From assembly GCF_001931685.1 (NCBI RefSeq), contig NZ_MOOY01000001.1, positions 186,001-250,000 on the forward strand: a stretch of 64,000 bases of DNA, given 5' to 3'. Positions 8,212 through 18,483 of this stretch are shown here, piece by piece. The first letter of the stretch is position 1; each line of letters starts with the position of its first letter. Under the pieces are notes generated by a model that was not told the origin of the DNA, ran no database searches, and worked only from the letters and a program-made list of their open reading frames with translations. Source of the stretch: Pararhizobium arenae. GTDB taxonomy: Bacteria > Pseudomonadota > Alphaproteobacteria > Rhizobiales > Rhizobiaceae. The translations under genes were made by a program, and so were the position numbers.

Positions 8212-9663
8212 ATGCTCGATAAGCCAGCTCGCGTCATGATCGACGCTCCCGCCCTCGACGGCGGCATCAAGAAGCCAAATCTGCTCACGGTCGAACAGGC
8301 CAAGGACATGAGCGTCGCCGATATGACGACGCTGTTCAAGGATCACCTGAATCCGGGCCAGCTTCACTTCATGAAGCTGCTCGGCTTCAACAAGATCAAG
8401 GTCGAGACGGCCGAGGGCATGTATTACATCGACCAGAACGGTCGAAAGATCCTCGACTTCTTCGGCGGCTTCGGCTCGCTGGCGCTCGGCCACAACCATC
8501 AGCGTCTGATCGCGGCCCGCAAGCAGTTCCAAGACGAGAACCGCCACGAGATCGCCATCGCCTTCATGTCGCAATATGCGGCGGCGTTGGCCAAGAACCT
8601 GGCTGAAATCGCGCCGGGGGATCTCGATATGGTGTTCCTCGGCTCTTCCGGCTCGGAAGCCATGGAAGCGGCGATCAAGCTTGCCGAGCGCGTTGCCGGC
8701 CCGAAGCGGCCGCGCATCGTCTACGCCGAGAATTCGTTCCACGGCAAGACGCGCGGCGTGCTGTCGATCACCGATGGTCCGCTTTATCGCGGCGAATTCA
8801 AGCTGCTCGACAACAACGTCAAGGTGCCGTTTGGCGATATCGATGCGATCCGCCGCGCTTTCGAGAGTGATCCGACGATCGGCGTTCTCGTTCTGGAGAC
8901 GATCCAGGGCGGTGGCGGCATCAACATCGCTCCGCCGGAGTTCTGGCAGGACGTTCGTGCGCTCTGCAACAAGCATGGCGTCATCTGGGTGGCTGATGAA
9001 GTGCAGTGCGGCGTCGGTCGCTCCGGCCGCTTCTTCGCTTTCGAATACGCCAATGTCGTGCCGGATATCACGGCAGTCGCCAAGTCGCTCGGCGGCGGCA
9101 AGACGGCCATGGCCGCGATGATCGCCCGCCGCGACATCTACATGAAGGCCTATGGCACGCCGAAGACCGCGATGATCCACGCCCACGCCACCTTCGGCGG
9201 CATCGGCGAAGCCTGCATCACGGCAATCGAGACGCTGAACGTGCTCTATGACGAGGACCTCATTGAGAACGCGGCCGTGCAGGGCGAATACCTGCTGCAG
9301 CGCCTCAATGCGCTGAAAGACAAGTATCCGAAGATCATCAAGGACGTGCGCGGCCAGGGACTGATGGTCGGCCTCGAGTTCCAGGATTTCAGCCAGACGC
9401 TGCCGCTCGTGCTGCGTCCGGTGATCTCCGTCCTCGACGACAAGCTGAAGGGCTCGCTCTCGGGCTTCATCGGCGCGCTCTTGCTGCGTGATTACGATAC
9501 GCTGGTGGCGTTCACCGAATATAACCGCAACGTCATCCGCCTGCTGCCGCCGCTGATCTGCGAGCGCCAGCATGTCGATCAGCTCTGCGATGCGCTGGAT
9601 GACCTGCTCGGTCGCGGCATCGTCCGCATCGTCAAGGATTTCGTCGGCAGCCAGATCGGCTGA
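8212..9663 (+). CDS. Class III PLP-dependent aminotransferase
   Basis: 483 residues of the ornithine/GABA aminotransferase class. The cofactor regions are clear: GSSGSEAMEAAIKLAE binds phosphate, NSFHGKTRG follows, VADEVQCGVGRSGRFFAFE holds the Asp that contacts the pyridine nitrogen, and ITAVAKSLGGGK contains the Schiff-base lysine. The substrate is unknown. Its position as last gene of the lipid-pentose cluster suggests transamination of a keto-sugar or an attached amine. ATG 8191 overlaps the epimerase stop, but ATG 8212 follows a better ribosome site (gagggg, aagga), so I use 8212. A strong hairpin terminator follows 27 bp after the stop. Confidence 0.85.
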   Translation: MLDKPARVMIDAPALDGGIKKPNLLTVEQAKDMSVADMTTLFKDHLNPGQLHFMKLLGFNKIKVETAEGMYYIDQNGRKILDFFGGFGSLALGHNHQRLIAARKQFQDENRHEIAIAFMSQYAAALAKNLAEIAPGDLDMVFLGSSGSEAMEAAIKLAERVAGPKRPRIVYAENSFHGKTRGVLSITDGPLYRGEFKLLDNNVKVPFGDIDAIRRAFESDPTIGVLVLETIQGGGGINIAPPEFWQDVRALCNKHGVIWVADEVQCGVGRSGRFFAFEYANVVPDITAVAKSLGGGKTAMAAMIARRDIYMKAYGTPKTAMIHAHATFGGIGEACITAIETLNVLYDEDLIENAAVQGEYLLQRLNALKDKYPKIIKDVRGQGLMVGLEFQDFSQTLPLVLRPVISVLDDKLKGSLSGFIGALLLRDYDTLVAFTEYNRNVIRLLPPLICERQHVDQLCDALDDLLGRGIVRIVKDFVGSQIG

Positions 9664-9690
9664 AGACGGATTTCGCTCCGGTTACTATTT

Positions 9691-9718
9691 GAAAACGGCG
9701 GTTTACCGCCGTTTTCTG
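9691..9718. terminator. Intrinsic terminator, probably bidirectional
   Basis: An 11-bp perfect stem (gaaaacggcgg at 9691-9701 and its complement at 9706-9716) with a 4-base loop. It closes the lipid-sugar cluster and also lies downstream of the convergent minus-strand gene ending at 9795. Confidence 0.85.
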
Positions 9719-9794
9719 ATTCAGATTGCCCGGTTCTTCGAAAACAGCTTCGCGAAGTGGGACAAGAGTCCGGAAAGATTCACGCTTTGACGGA

Positions 9795-10397
9795 TCAACT
9801 CCGCAAAAGAACCTTCGTCGATCCGATGGCCGTGGCGACCCGCTGGAAATGCAGAGCGCGTTTCTCGGAATTTTCGGACGAACGCAGCAGCTGGGTCTCC
9901 GCTTCCTGAACCACGGCAGCGGCCTGTTTTAGAACTGTTTGCAATCTGTCGGTCCTGACGGCGGTAAAACGGCGGCGGGACTTGAAGCGCCGGTTCCCGC
10001 TGGAGGGCCGTTGAACCGCGTCGTAGTCCGCATTTCTTGCGACGATCCTGCCGAGATCGCGGGCAGCACGCGTGATGATCCTGCGCATGGGCTCGTATTC
10101 GCTGTTGCGAGGAATACGTTCCGCGATCAGATCGTAACCCTGCTTCAGGCAGTCGGCGCGATATTTCGGCTCGAAATGCTCGCATTCCAGTTTTACGGCC
10201 TGGATGTCGGCGACGATGCCGCTTGTCGCGTAGTCGCTGAGCTTTATCAGCCGCGGAGTTTCGCGCTCACCGGAAAAGTCACCTGTTCGGTTGTTCGACT
10301 GGCGGGACTGCGAGAAGGCTTCGTCCGCCGACGTCGTCGCCAGCGCCAAACTTGTCAGCGCGATCAGGGCGCAGCGGGTCGCTTCGTTGATCTTCAT
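9795..10397 (-). CDS. Secreted hypothetical protein
   Basis: 200 residues with an N-terminal signal peptide (CALIALTSLALATTSADEAFSQS). The mature part is basic, with two Cys (LECEHFEPKYRADC) that could form a disulfide, a run RRFKSRRRF, and helical segments rich in Ala, Gln and Glu near the C-terminus. I recognise no family. It starts 28 bases downstream of the caspase-like gene on the same strand, after a fair ribosome site (aggtga), so the two are probably one transcript and may act together in the periplasm. Confidence 0.65.
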   Translation of the reverse strand: MKINEATRCALIALTSLALATTSADEAFSQSRQSNNRTGDFSGERETPRLIKLSDYATSGIVADIQAVKLECEHFEPKYRADCLKQGYDLIAERIPRNSEYEPMRRIITRAARDLGRIVARNADYDAVQRPSSGNRRFKSRRRFTAVRTDRLQTVLKQAAAVVQEAETQLLRSSENSEKRALHFQRVATAIGSTKVLLRS

Positions 10398-10425
10398 GGA
10401 ATGTCACCTGTGGCTGAGGGCTGCA

Positions 10426-12054
10426 TCATTCGCTCTGGCCAAAGGCGATGCGCATACTGCGCTGCGTTCCCGGTCCGATCATACCGTCAATGCTGCCGTC
10501 GTAGAATTTGTTGCGCGTCAACTCCTGCTGAAGCGCCCGTCTGGTTTCGAGTGAAAACATCGTCGGGTTCTCGGTCAACTGCTTCAGGACATCGTCAACG
10601 CCTGACCTGAGCGCGAGATACAGATAACGCGCAGAGTCTTCGGGCGATTTTCCGGGAATCACGCCATCGTCAATCAGCGCGGCCACGTTGAACATGGCTT
10701 GCGGATGACGGAGATCAGCAGCCCGCTGAAAAAGTTGTATAGCCTTCTGCGGATCGCGCGGCAGACCCTGGATGCCCTGATAATGGAAAAAACCCAGATC
10801 GTTGATCGCATCGGCAAAGCCCATATCCGCGGACGTCCGGTAAAGCCTTAGGGCTTCCGCGAGATCCTGCTGAACGCCGATACCGCGCTCATAGAGCTTT
10901 GCCAGCTCGAACGTCGCTTCCGCATCTCCCGCCTTGGCGGCATCTGAAAACAAGGTGAAGGCTTTTTCGGGCGAATAGCGCTCGCTCTCCGGGCTCAGTG
11001 CCATGTAGCCAAGCCCGAGCATGGCGCGTGTATCGCCCTGATCCGCCAGCGCGGCAAGCTGAACGCCTTGATCCTGTGAAAGCGCCTGCCAGGCTGAAAC
11101 CTTGTCCGTGACATCCGTCGCCGACGCTTGCCCGCCGGCCAGGAAAAAGGGGACACCGGAAAGCGAGCCATAAAAATGAGGTTGCTGGCGGTTGCCGGTT
11201 TCCGCCATTACCTGATCGCGCACCTGTCGGAACATCAGTCCGATTTCGACATCCGGCTCCGGCAGGCTCTTGATCAGCGCCGTGGCAAACGGGCTGTGCT
11301 CTCCGGTGCCGTCAAGCGCGACCTCGCCGTCCTTGGCGGCGTAAACCACGATCATGCCGCGGTCCGGCGAAGGCGCGGCCAGGCCTGCGCTACGAATGCG
11401 TTCAACAGGTGTGTTCTCGCTGCTTTTCACCGAAGCGCTCTCGACGGCGCCTGCGAAGGGATTGTTGCGGCAGGAGTCGAGCACCACGATCCTCAGCTGC
11501 CGCGCGCGATCGACCGCGAGCAGAAGTTCTTTCAATACCAGAGCCTTGGCGGATATCTCCGAAGGGTTTTCGATCTTGATATCGACCGGCAGCAGGTAGT
11601 TCTCGCCGCCAACTTCGACACCGTGTCCGGCGTAGTAGACGAATGCGATATCTGCAGTCTCCGATCGAAACGAGAAATCGTTGACGATGCCAAGCAGCTC
11701 CGACAGCGGCTTGTCGATGGCAACTTGCGTGTCAAATCCCATCTTGCGCAAGGTTTCTGCAATCGCGGTGGCATCGTTGTCCGCGTTCTTGAGCGGGGTG
11801 ATCGCTTCGTAAGCCCCCATGCCGATTACCAATGCGATACGGTCAGAATGCTGGCTGGATGGTGTTGTCAGCCGGCGAGCGGTTGCCCCGGCTTTCGGCA
11901 GCCCGCGCGCGGCCGGTGCAAGCCCGCGACCGGCATCTGTTTCCGCCGCGATGCTGGCGGGTGTTGCGCCAATTTTTTCGGATGCGACCGAGGACGCTCC
12001 GGCAAGGGCCAGAGCGAAGGACAACATCACCGCAAAGATCGAAGAATAGCGCAC
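10426..12054 (-). CDS. Secreted caspase-like (C14) protein with Sel1 repeats
   Basis: About 542 residues. A signal peptide (SSIFAVMLSFALALAGASSVA) is followed by a caspase-hemoglobinase domain with the His in YYAGHGVEVGG (about residue 144) and the Cys in VVLDSCRNNPF (about 195), so the dyad looks intact. Three or more Sel1-like repeats follow (AKLYERGIGVQQDLAEALRL and relatives). The C-terminus resembles a peptidoglycan-binding motif (FYDGSIDGMIGPGTQRSM). It is probably a periplasmic peptidase or scaffold; the target is unknown. The start is uncertain: GTG 12054 gives a neat signal peptide, while the frame extends to a TTG at 12096. It heads a two-gene minus-strand unit. Confidence 0.78.
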   Translation of the reverse strand: MRYSSIFAVMLSFALALAGASSVASEKIGATPASIAAETDAGRGLAPAARGLPKAGATARRLTTPSSQHSDRIALVIGMGAYEAITPLKNADNDATAIAETLRKMGFDTQVAIDKPLSELLGIVNDFSFRSETADIAFVYYAGHGVEVGGENYLLPVDIKIENPSEISAKALVLKELLLAVDRARQLRIVVLDSCRNNPFAGAVESASVKSSENTPVERIRSAGLAAPSPDRGMIVVYAAKDGEVALDGTGEHSPFATALIKSLPEPDVEIGLMFRQVRDQVMAETGNRQQPHFYGSLSGVPFFLAGGQASATDVTDKVSAWQALSQDQGVQLAALADQGDTRAMLGLGYMALSPESERYSPEKAFTLFSDAAKAGDAEATFELAKLYERGIGVQQDLAEALRLYRTSADMGFADAINDLGFFHYQGIQGLPRDPQKAIQLFQRAADLRHPQAMFNVAALIDDGVIPGKSPEDSARYLYLALRSGVDDVLKQLTENPTMFSLETRRALQQELTRNKFYDGSIDGMIGPGTQRSMRIAFGQSE

Positions 12055-12227
12055 CGACCGCAACCCCGGTCCAGTTTCAGGAAATAACCTATGCAAACAG
12101 TTGCTAAAGGATAAGCGCGGCGGATCGCGCCGTCAAATCAACAAGCTGCTTGAAAAAGCGCTGCTTTCCATCCGTTCGCAGATTTGCTAGGCCGGGCGCC
12201 TATCATTCTAAGCTTGGAGGAAGCCGC

Positions 12228-12998
12228 ATGACCCCCGACGTACGTCCGCTTGTTGCCGGAAACTGGAAGATGAACGGGGTTCGTGCGTCGCTCGACCAGA
12301 TCAAGGCCATTTCCGAGGGGGTTAAGGGGCCACTCTCCGAAAAGGTGGATGCCCTGATCTGCCCGCCGATCACGCTTCTCTATGTCGCGACAGCGCTTTG
12401 CACGGATAGTCCGCTTGCCATCGGCGCCCAGGATTGCCACGAGAAGACCGCCGGTGCCCACACCGGCAATGTCTCGGCGGAGATGATCGCCGACTGCTTC
12501 GGCACCCATGTCATCGTGGGCCACTCCGAGCGTCGCACGGACCACCGCGAGGAAGACGCGCTGATCCGCTCGAAGGCGGAAGCGGCCCACGACGCCGATC
12601 TCACCGCCATCATCTGCATTGGCGAGACCGAAGCCGAGCGCAAATCCGGCACGACGCTGGATGTGTTGAAGCGGCAACTGGATGCGTCCGTGCCGGACGA
12701 TGCGACTGCCGCGGATACCGTGATCGCCTATGAGCCGGTCTGGGCAATCGGCACGGGGCTCACGCCGACGGTACAGGATGTGGAAGAGGCCCATGCTTTC
12801 ATGCGCGACGAACTCGCAAGGCGCTTTGGCCCAGAAGGTGCGAAGATGCGTATCCTCTATGGCGGTTCGGTCAAGCCTTCCAACGCGCGGGAACTTCTCG
12901 GCATTGCCAATGTCGACGGCGCGCTTATCGGCGGCGCGAGCTTGAAAGCCGACGACTTCCTCGCCATCTACCGGGCGTATGAAGAATTGGCGGCTTAA
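12228..12998 (+). CDS. tpiA: Triosephosphate isomerase
   Basis: 256-residue TIM barrel that interconverts dihydroxyacetone phosphate and glyceraldehyde 3-phosphate. Signature residues are present: the lysine in GNWKMNG (residue 14), the electrophilic His in VGHSERR, the catalytic Glu in [11 protein letters not shown], and the phosphate-binding [10 protein letters not shown] loop. Full length for the family. The ATG at 12228 follows ggagg at ideal spacing; an upstream in-frame ATG at 12150 adds 26 unrelated residues. It is divergent from the caspase-like gene and lies 148 bp before secG. Confidence 0.96.
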   Translation: MTPDVRPLVAGNWKMNGVRASLDQIKAISEGVKGPLSEKVDALICPPITLLYVATALCTDSPLAIGAQDCHEKTAGAHTGNVSAEMIADCFGTHVIVGHSERRTDHREEDALIRSKAEAAHDADLTAIICIGETEAERKSGTTLDVLKRQLDASVPDDATAADTVIAYEPVWAIGTGLTPTVQDVEEAHAFMRDELARRFGPEGAKMRILYGGSVKPSNARELLGIANVDGALIGGASLKADDFLAIYRAYEELAA

Positions 12999-13146
12999 GT
13001 CTGGTAATTGCCCAGCGCGATTGCGGGTTAGGGGCTTTTAATGCGCGGTTGCTTGGTATATGCAGCCGCCAACAAACTTTATTGGCATCCCGGCTGGCTG
13101 GGCGAATATCCGCTTGCCGCCGAGACGATGGTCAGGACCGGATAAA

Positions 13147-13647
13147 ATGCAAGAAGTACTGCTCGTCATCTATCTCCTCGTCGTTCTGGCGCTGATCGGC
13201 GTCGTGCTGATTCAGCGGTCGGAAGGCGGCGGTCTTGGTATCGGCGGCGGCTCTGGCTTCATGTCGGCACGCGGAACGGCCAATGCGCTGACCCGGACGA
13301 CCGCCATTCTTGCGGCTCTGTTTTTCGTTCTTGCGCTCGCCATGGGCATCTATGCCCGCTACCAGCCGAACGCGACGGATGTGCTCGACCGTATTCCGGG
13401 CACGACCAACAACGGCAACGGCGTTCTCGATTCGCTCGGTGGCGGCGCTGCTGTCCCGGCCGGTGAAACGCCTGCCCAGAACGGTGCTAACAGCGGTCAG
13501 GCGCCGGCAACCGAAACGCCGGCTGCCCAGACGCCTGCAACGCAGACCCCTGCGACTGAGACCCCGGCAACGCAAACACCTGCAACGACGGCGCCAGCCA
13601 CGACGCAGACGCCTGCCGATAACTCGGGTGTTCCCAGCGGCCAGTAA
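13147..13647 (+). CDS. secG: Preprotein translocase subunit SecG with repeat tail
   Basis: 166 residues. The N-terminal half is SecG, the small subunit of the SecYEG channel: helix VLLVIYLLVVLALIGVVLIQ, the loop RSEGGGLGIGGGSGFMSARG, and second helix TAILAALFFVLALAMGIY. The C-terminal part from about residue 105 is an extension of repeated Thr-Pro-Ala units (ETPAT/QTPAT), longer than the roughly 110-residue SecG of enteric bacteria. Such tails are common in rhizobia and probably disordered. The ATG lies after agga; the longer frame from 13060 is not convincing. A terminator follows. Confidence 0.92.
   Translation: MQEVLLVIYLLVVLALIGVVLIQRSEGGGLGIGGGSGFMSARGTANALTRTTAILAALFFVLALAMGIYARYQPNATDVLDRIPGTTNNGNGVLDSLGGGAAVPAGETPAQNGANSGQAPATETPAAQTPATQTPATETPATQTPATTAPATTQTPADNSGVPSGQ
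13500..13620 (+). repeat. Imperfect tandem repeat coding the SecG tail
   Basis: Short degenerate repeats of about 15 bases encode successive E/QTPAT pentapeptides at the C-terminus of SecG. Copy number in such in-frame repeats can differ between strains. Confidence 0.75.
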
Positions 13648-13668
13648 GGCCAACGCACCCTGAAATCG

Positions 13669-13700
13669 CCGGCGGAAGATTTTTCCGCCGGTTTTCTTTT
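13669..13700 (+). terminator. Intrinsic terminator after secG
   Basis: A 9-bp stem (ccggcggaa at 13669-13677, ttccgccgg at 13683-13691) followed by a T-rich run, located 21 bases after the secG stop and about 100 bases before pyrG. Confidence 0.85.
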
Positions 13701-13706
13701 GTTTGA

Positions 13707-15425
<1,719 letters not shown>

Positions 15426-15449
15426 GGCGGCCTCAGCGGGGGCGAGACG

Positions 15450-15950
15450 ATGGCAGACAAGGCTTTCGAAATCGAGATTTCCCCCTACCGCAGCGGCGAC
15501 GAGCACGGCATCGTTGCCCTCATCCTGCCGATCCAGACCCTTGAATTCGGAATTCAAACCTCGGCGGAGAAGCAGCCAGACCTTTTCGATATCCCGAATT
15601 TCTACCAGACCGGTGCAGGCGAATTCTGGGTCGCCCGGCATGGCGACGAGATCGTTGGTTCCATCGGGATGAAGGATATCGGCAACGGCCAAGCCCTCAT
15701 TCGCAAGATGTTCGTTGCGTCTGCCTTCCGTGGCAGGGATTACAATCTTGCGGCACGGCTGCTGTCGATCCTGATCGACAGGGCACGCGGGGCAGGGATA
15801 TCGGAAATCTTCCTCGGTACCATCGATATCCTGAAGGCCGCCTGCCGCTTTTACGAGAAGAACGGTTTCGTCCAGATCAGGCGCGATGAACTGCCCGCCG
15901 CCTTTCCGATCATGGCCGTGGACAATCTTTTTTATCGCCTGAAGCTCTGA
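15450..15950 (+). CDS. GNAT family N-acetyltransferase
   Basis: 166 residues with a GNAT core: FWVARHGDEIVGSIGMKDI, acetyl-CoA-loop-like RKMFVASAFRGRDYNLAARLL, and the terminal helix-strand ACRFYEKNGFVQIRRDEL. The acetyl-CoA loop is less canonical (RGRDYN rather than RGxGxG), so activity is likely but not certain. The substrate is unknown. It begins 24 bases after pyrG behind a purine-rich site (gggggcgag) and may be co-transcribed with it. Confidence 0.8.
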   Translation: MADKAFEIEISPYRSGDEHGIVALILPIQTLEFGIQTSAEKQPDLFDIPNFYQTGAGEFWVARHGDEIVGSIGMKDIGNGQALIRKMFVASAFRGRDYNLAARLLSILIDRARGAGISEIFLGTIDILKAACRFYEKNGFVQIRRDELPAAFPIMAVDNLFYRLKL

Positions 15951-16042
15951 CATAGCCTTATTCTGAAGAGCTTTTCCCCTTTACATCGAGGCCATTGACC
16001 CTAGCTCGACCTTCAACAGGCTTTGCCGAGGAAGGAAGGCGC

Positions 16043-17743
16043 ATGAACGACTTGTCGTCCCCCGATACGATCGCGGTGCTGTCAGCAGAGGTTCCGGTCA
16101 GTGCCACACTGCATGTCTGGCTGAAGGCTAAGGGACCGGATGTTCCGGGCGCCATGGCGTTCGTCTGCCGTGGCGAGAAGATCGGGGAAGTTTCGGTGGA
16201 AAACAGCGAGGAATATGTTTTCCGCCCCTTCGTGGTCGTCAGTGGCGGCGCGCTGGAATGCCGCTACGACACGGCAACGACCGCTGTCTCCGTCGCCTAT
16301 TTCTTCAACGCCGCGGAGGTGGTGGAGAAGGGTATCACCGTCATGCACACGAGCGTCGCGAACGCTCCCGCGCCGGTCAAGGACGGCTATCATTTTCGCC
16401 CGCCTTTCGGCTGGATGAACGACCCGAACGGCTTTGGGCGTTTCGGCGGCAGACCGCATCTCTTCTATCAGCATTACTCCCATGGCCTGCGCTGGAACAC
16501 CATGCACTGGGGGCATGCGGTTTCCACCGATTACCTGCACTGGCATCACATGCCGATCTTCCTGTTTCCGTCGGAGGACTTGACCGCGCGGCCGGACAAG
16601 CGCGGCGGTGCTTTTTCCGGCTCGGCCATTCCGTTGGAGGATGATGCCGGTATCCGGGTTTTCTTCACCGAACAGGTCATCGAGCGCACGCCGGAAACCC
16701 AAATCCAGCTCACGGCGACGTCTCACAACATCATTACGGCCAGCGAGGCGACCGTCATCCTTCCGAGCCGACCATCCGGGCTCGGCCTGACGCTCGATTT
16801 TCGCGATCCCTATGTCGTGCGGGGCCCCGATGGCTTCTGGAAAATGGTGCTGGGCGGCCTCAGCCAGCAGGGCGGCGTCGTCCTGCTCTACGAGACGGAC
16901 GATCCGGCTGGCGCGGATGGCTGGCGTTTTCTCGGCGTTCTCTTGCTGGAGGAGCGGTTCGGCAGCGCCGTGATCGAATGTCCGTGCCTCATTCCATTGG
17001 ACGGACCCGCTGATGGCGCGGAAACGCGCTGGGCGCTGATTTATGGCATGGTCAACAGCACCGACGCCTCCACCGGGCGAAAGAACCTCACACTGATTGC
17101 AGTCGGTCGTTTCGATGGTGTCCGCTTCCAGCGCGAGTTCGAGCAGGAGCTGGATTTCGGAACCGACAACTACGCTTTTCAGGCCTTTGTCGACGGCGAT
17201 GTCGCGGTCGGTATCGGCTGGCTCGCGAACTGGGCGGATGTCTCTCATGCTGTCGATTTTCCGACGGCCATGACCTTGCCGCGTCGTATCATCCTGCGGG
17301 GAGACCATGTGCTGACGCCACCGGTCTCCTCGGTCGTCACGCTCAGGGACCGATTGCTCGACGACCGGCAACTGATATCGGGCAAGCCTGTTTCATTTCC
17401 TTCCGGTGCAATCGAAATATCGCTGGAGCTTGCCCGCGCGGGCGCGCATTTCGAGCTGTCTTTCGAACATCCGGAAACGCGGTTTGGCGTGGCTGTTGAT
17501 GATGCCGGGCTTTGCATACGTTTTGAAGACGGCAAGGAGAGTACACCGCGTTACGCCGCTCTGGGTGCGCAGCCGTCGACGTTGTCGATCTTTCTCGATA
17601 CGGGCTCCGTGGAGGTTTTTGCCGACGGCGGACGCTGGGCCGGCACCAAGCGCATCGATGGTTTCGAGCCGGCGCGAGGCGCGAAGCTTGTTGCGGAAGA
17701 GGGCGCGGTTCTTTCTGCACAGGTTTTTGTCCTGCGCCTTTGA
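16043..17743 (+). CDS. Glycoside hydrolase family 32 beta-fructosidase
   Basis: 566 residues. After an N-terminal beta-rich extension of about 110 residues comes the GH32 five-bladed propeller with all three acidic signatures: WMNDPNG (nucleophile Asp near residue 127), FRDPYV (transition-state Asp) and IECPCL (acid/base Glu). A C-terminal beta-sandwich ends with SVEVFADGGRW. The family hydrolyses sucrose, sucrose-6-phosphate, levan or inulin. No signal peptide is visible, so cytoplasmic sucrose or fructo-oligosaccharide cleavage is most likely. No sugar transporter or LacI-type regulator lies beside it. The start at 16043 follows gaaggaaggc. Confidence 0.9.
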   Translation: MNDLSSPDTIAVLSAEVPVSATLHVWLKAKGPDVPGAMAFVCRGEKIGEVSVENSEEYVFRPFVVVSGGALECRYDTATTAVSVAYFFNAAEVVEKGITVMHTSVANAPAPVKDGYHFRPPFGWMNDPNGFGRFGGRPHLFYQHYSHGLRWNTMHWGHAVSTDYLHWHHMPIFLFPSEDLTARPDKRGGAFSGSAIPLEDDAGIRVFFTEQVIERTPETQIQLTATSHNIITASEATVILPSRPSGLGLTLDFRDPYVVRGPDGFWKMVLGGLSQQGGVVLLYETDDPAGADGWRFLGVLLLEERFGSAVIECPCLIPLDGPADGAETRWALIYGMVNSTDASTGRKNLTLIAVGRFDGVRFQREFEQELDFGTDNYAFQAFVDGDVAVGIGWLANWADVSHAVDFPTAMTLPRRIILRGDHVLTPPVSSVVTLRDRLLDDRQLISGKPVSFPSGAIEISLELARAGAHFELSFEHPETRFGVAVDDAGLCIRFEDGKESTPRYAALGAQPSTLSIFLDTGSVEVFADGGRWAGTKRIDGFEPARGAKLVAEEGAVLSAQVFVLRL

Positions 17744-17816
17744 CATCCGTATTGCCTAAAAACGTCTCTTTAACGTTTACCTGTTAGTAATCTCTCCGAA
17801 AGTGAGAGATCGTGCG

Positions 17817-18389
17817 ATGCGTGTATTGCTTATCGTCGCCCTTCTCGCGCTGGCGGGGTGTGCAACCGCGCCGAAGAATACGCGCAACGCCTGCGCCATC
17901 TTCGAACAGCGCGATGGCTGGTTCAACAACTGGGAGCGTGCCGCTAAAAAAGCGTCGCGTGAGTATGGCGTGCCGGTGCCAATCCTGATGGCAACAATCT
18001 ACACCGAATCAGGCTTCCGCCCCAATGCCCGCCCGCCGCGCACCAAGCTCTTCGGCTTCATTCCCTGGAAGCGCCAGTCGACCGCTTACGGTTTCTCGCA
18101 GGCGCTTGATGGCACCTGGTCGCGCTACAAGCGGGAGACCGGCCATCTGATGGCCCGGCGCACAAAGTTTGCCGATGCGATCGATTTCGTCGGCTGGTAT
18201 CACCGCAACAGCCACGAGACGAACGGCATCGCGCTGAACGACGCCTATCATCTCTATCTCGCCTATTATTCCGGCGATGCCGGCTATGCGCGCGGAACGT
18301 GGCGCGGCAATTCGGGAATGAAGAAGGCGGCGCAACGCGCCTCGAATATAGCCCGAACCTATGCCCAGCAGTTGAAGAGCTGCGGTTGA
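17817..18389 (+). CDS. Lytic transglycosylase-like lipoprotein
   Basis: 190 residues starting with a lipoprotein signal peptide (MRVLLIVALLALAGC, lipobox LAGC). The mature part is a lysozyme-fold domain with a putative catalytic Glu in MATIYTESGFRPNARPP, AYGFSQALDGTW as the usual Gly-Phe-Ser/Gln segment, and DAYHLYLAYYSGDAGYARG near the end. It probably cleaves glycan strands at the outer membrane or modulates their turnover. ATG 17817 is preferred over GTG 17802. Transcription appears to be independent, 73 bases after the GH32 gene. Confidence 0.85.
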   Translation: MRVLLIVALLALAGCATAPKNTRNACAIFEQRDGWFNNWERAAKKASREYGVPVPILMATIYTESGFRPNARPPRTKLFGFIPWKRQSTAYGFSQALDGTWSRYKRETGHLMARRTKFADAIDFVGWYHRNSHETNGIALNDAYHLYLAYYSGDAGYARGTWRGNSGMKKAAQRASNIARTYAQQLKSCG

Positions 18390-18483
18390 CCGCTTGATCT
18401 TCACTCGTCTCATTCCAACATTCCCTTGAAAATGGCGGTCAAAAGGGGCAAAGCACCTGCCCGAGGCCATGTCAGGAAATGTT

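Noticed and set aside
8125-9573. A 482-codon minus-strand frame opposite the aminotransferase
   Set aside because: Composition artefact; the plus strand encodes a complete PLP enzyme with all motifs.
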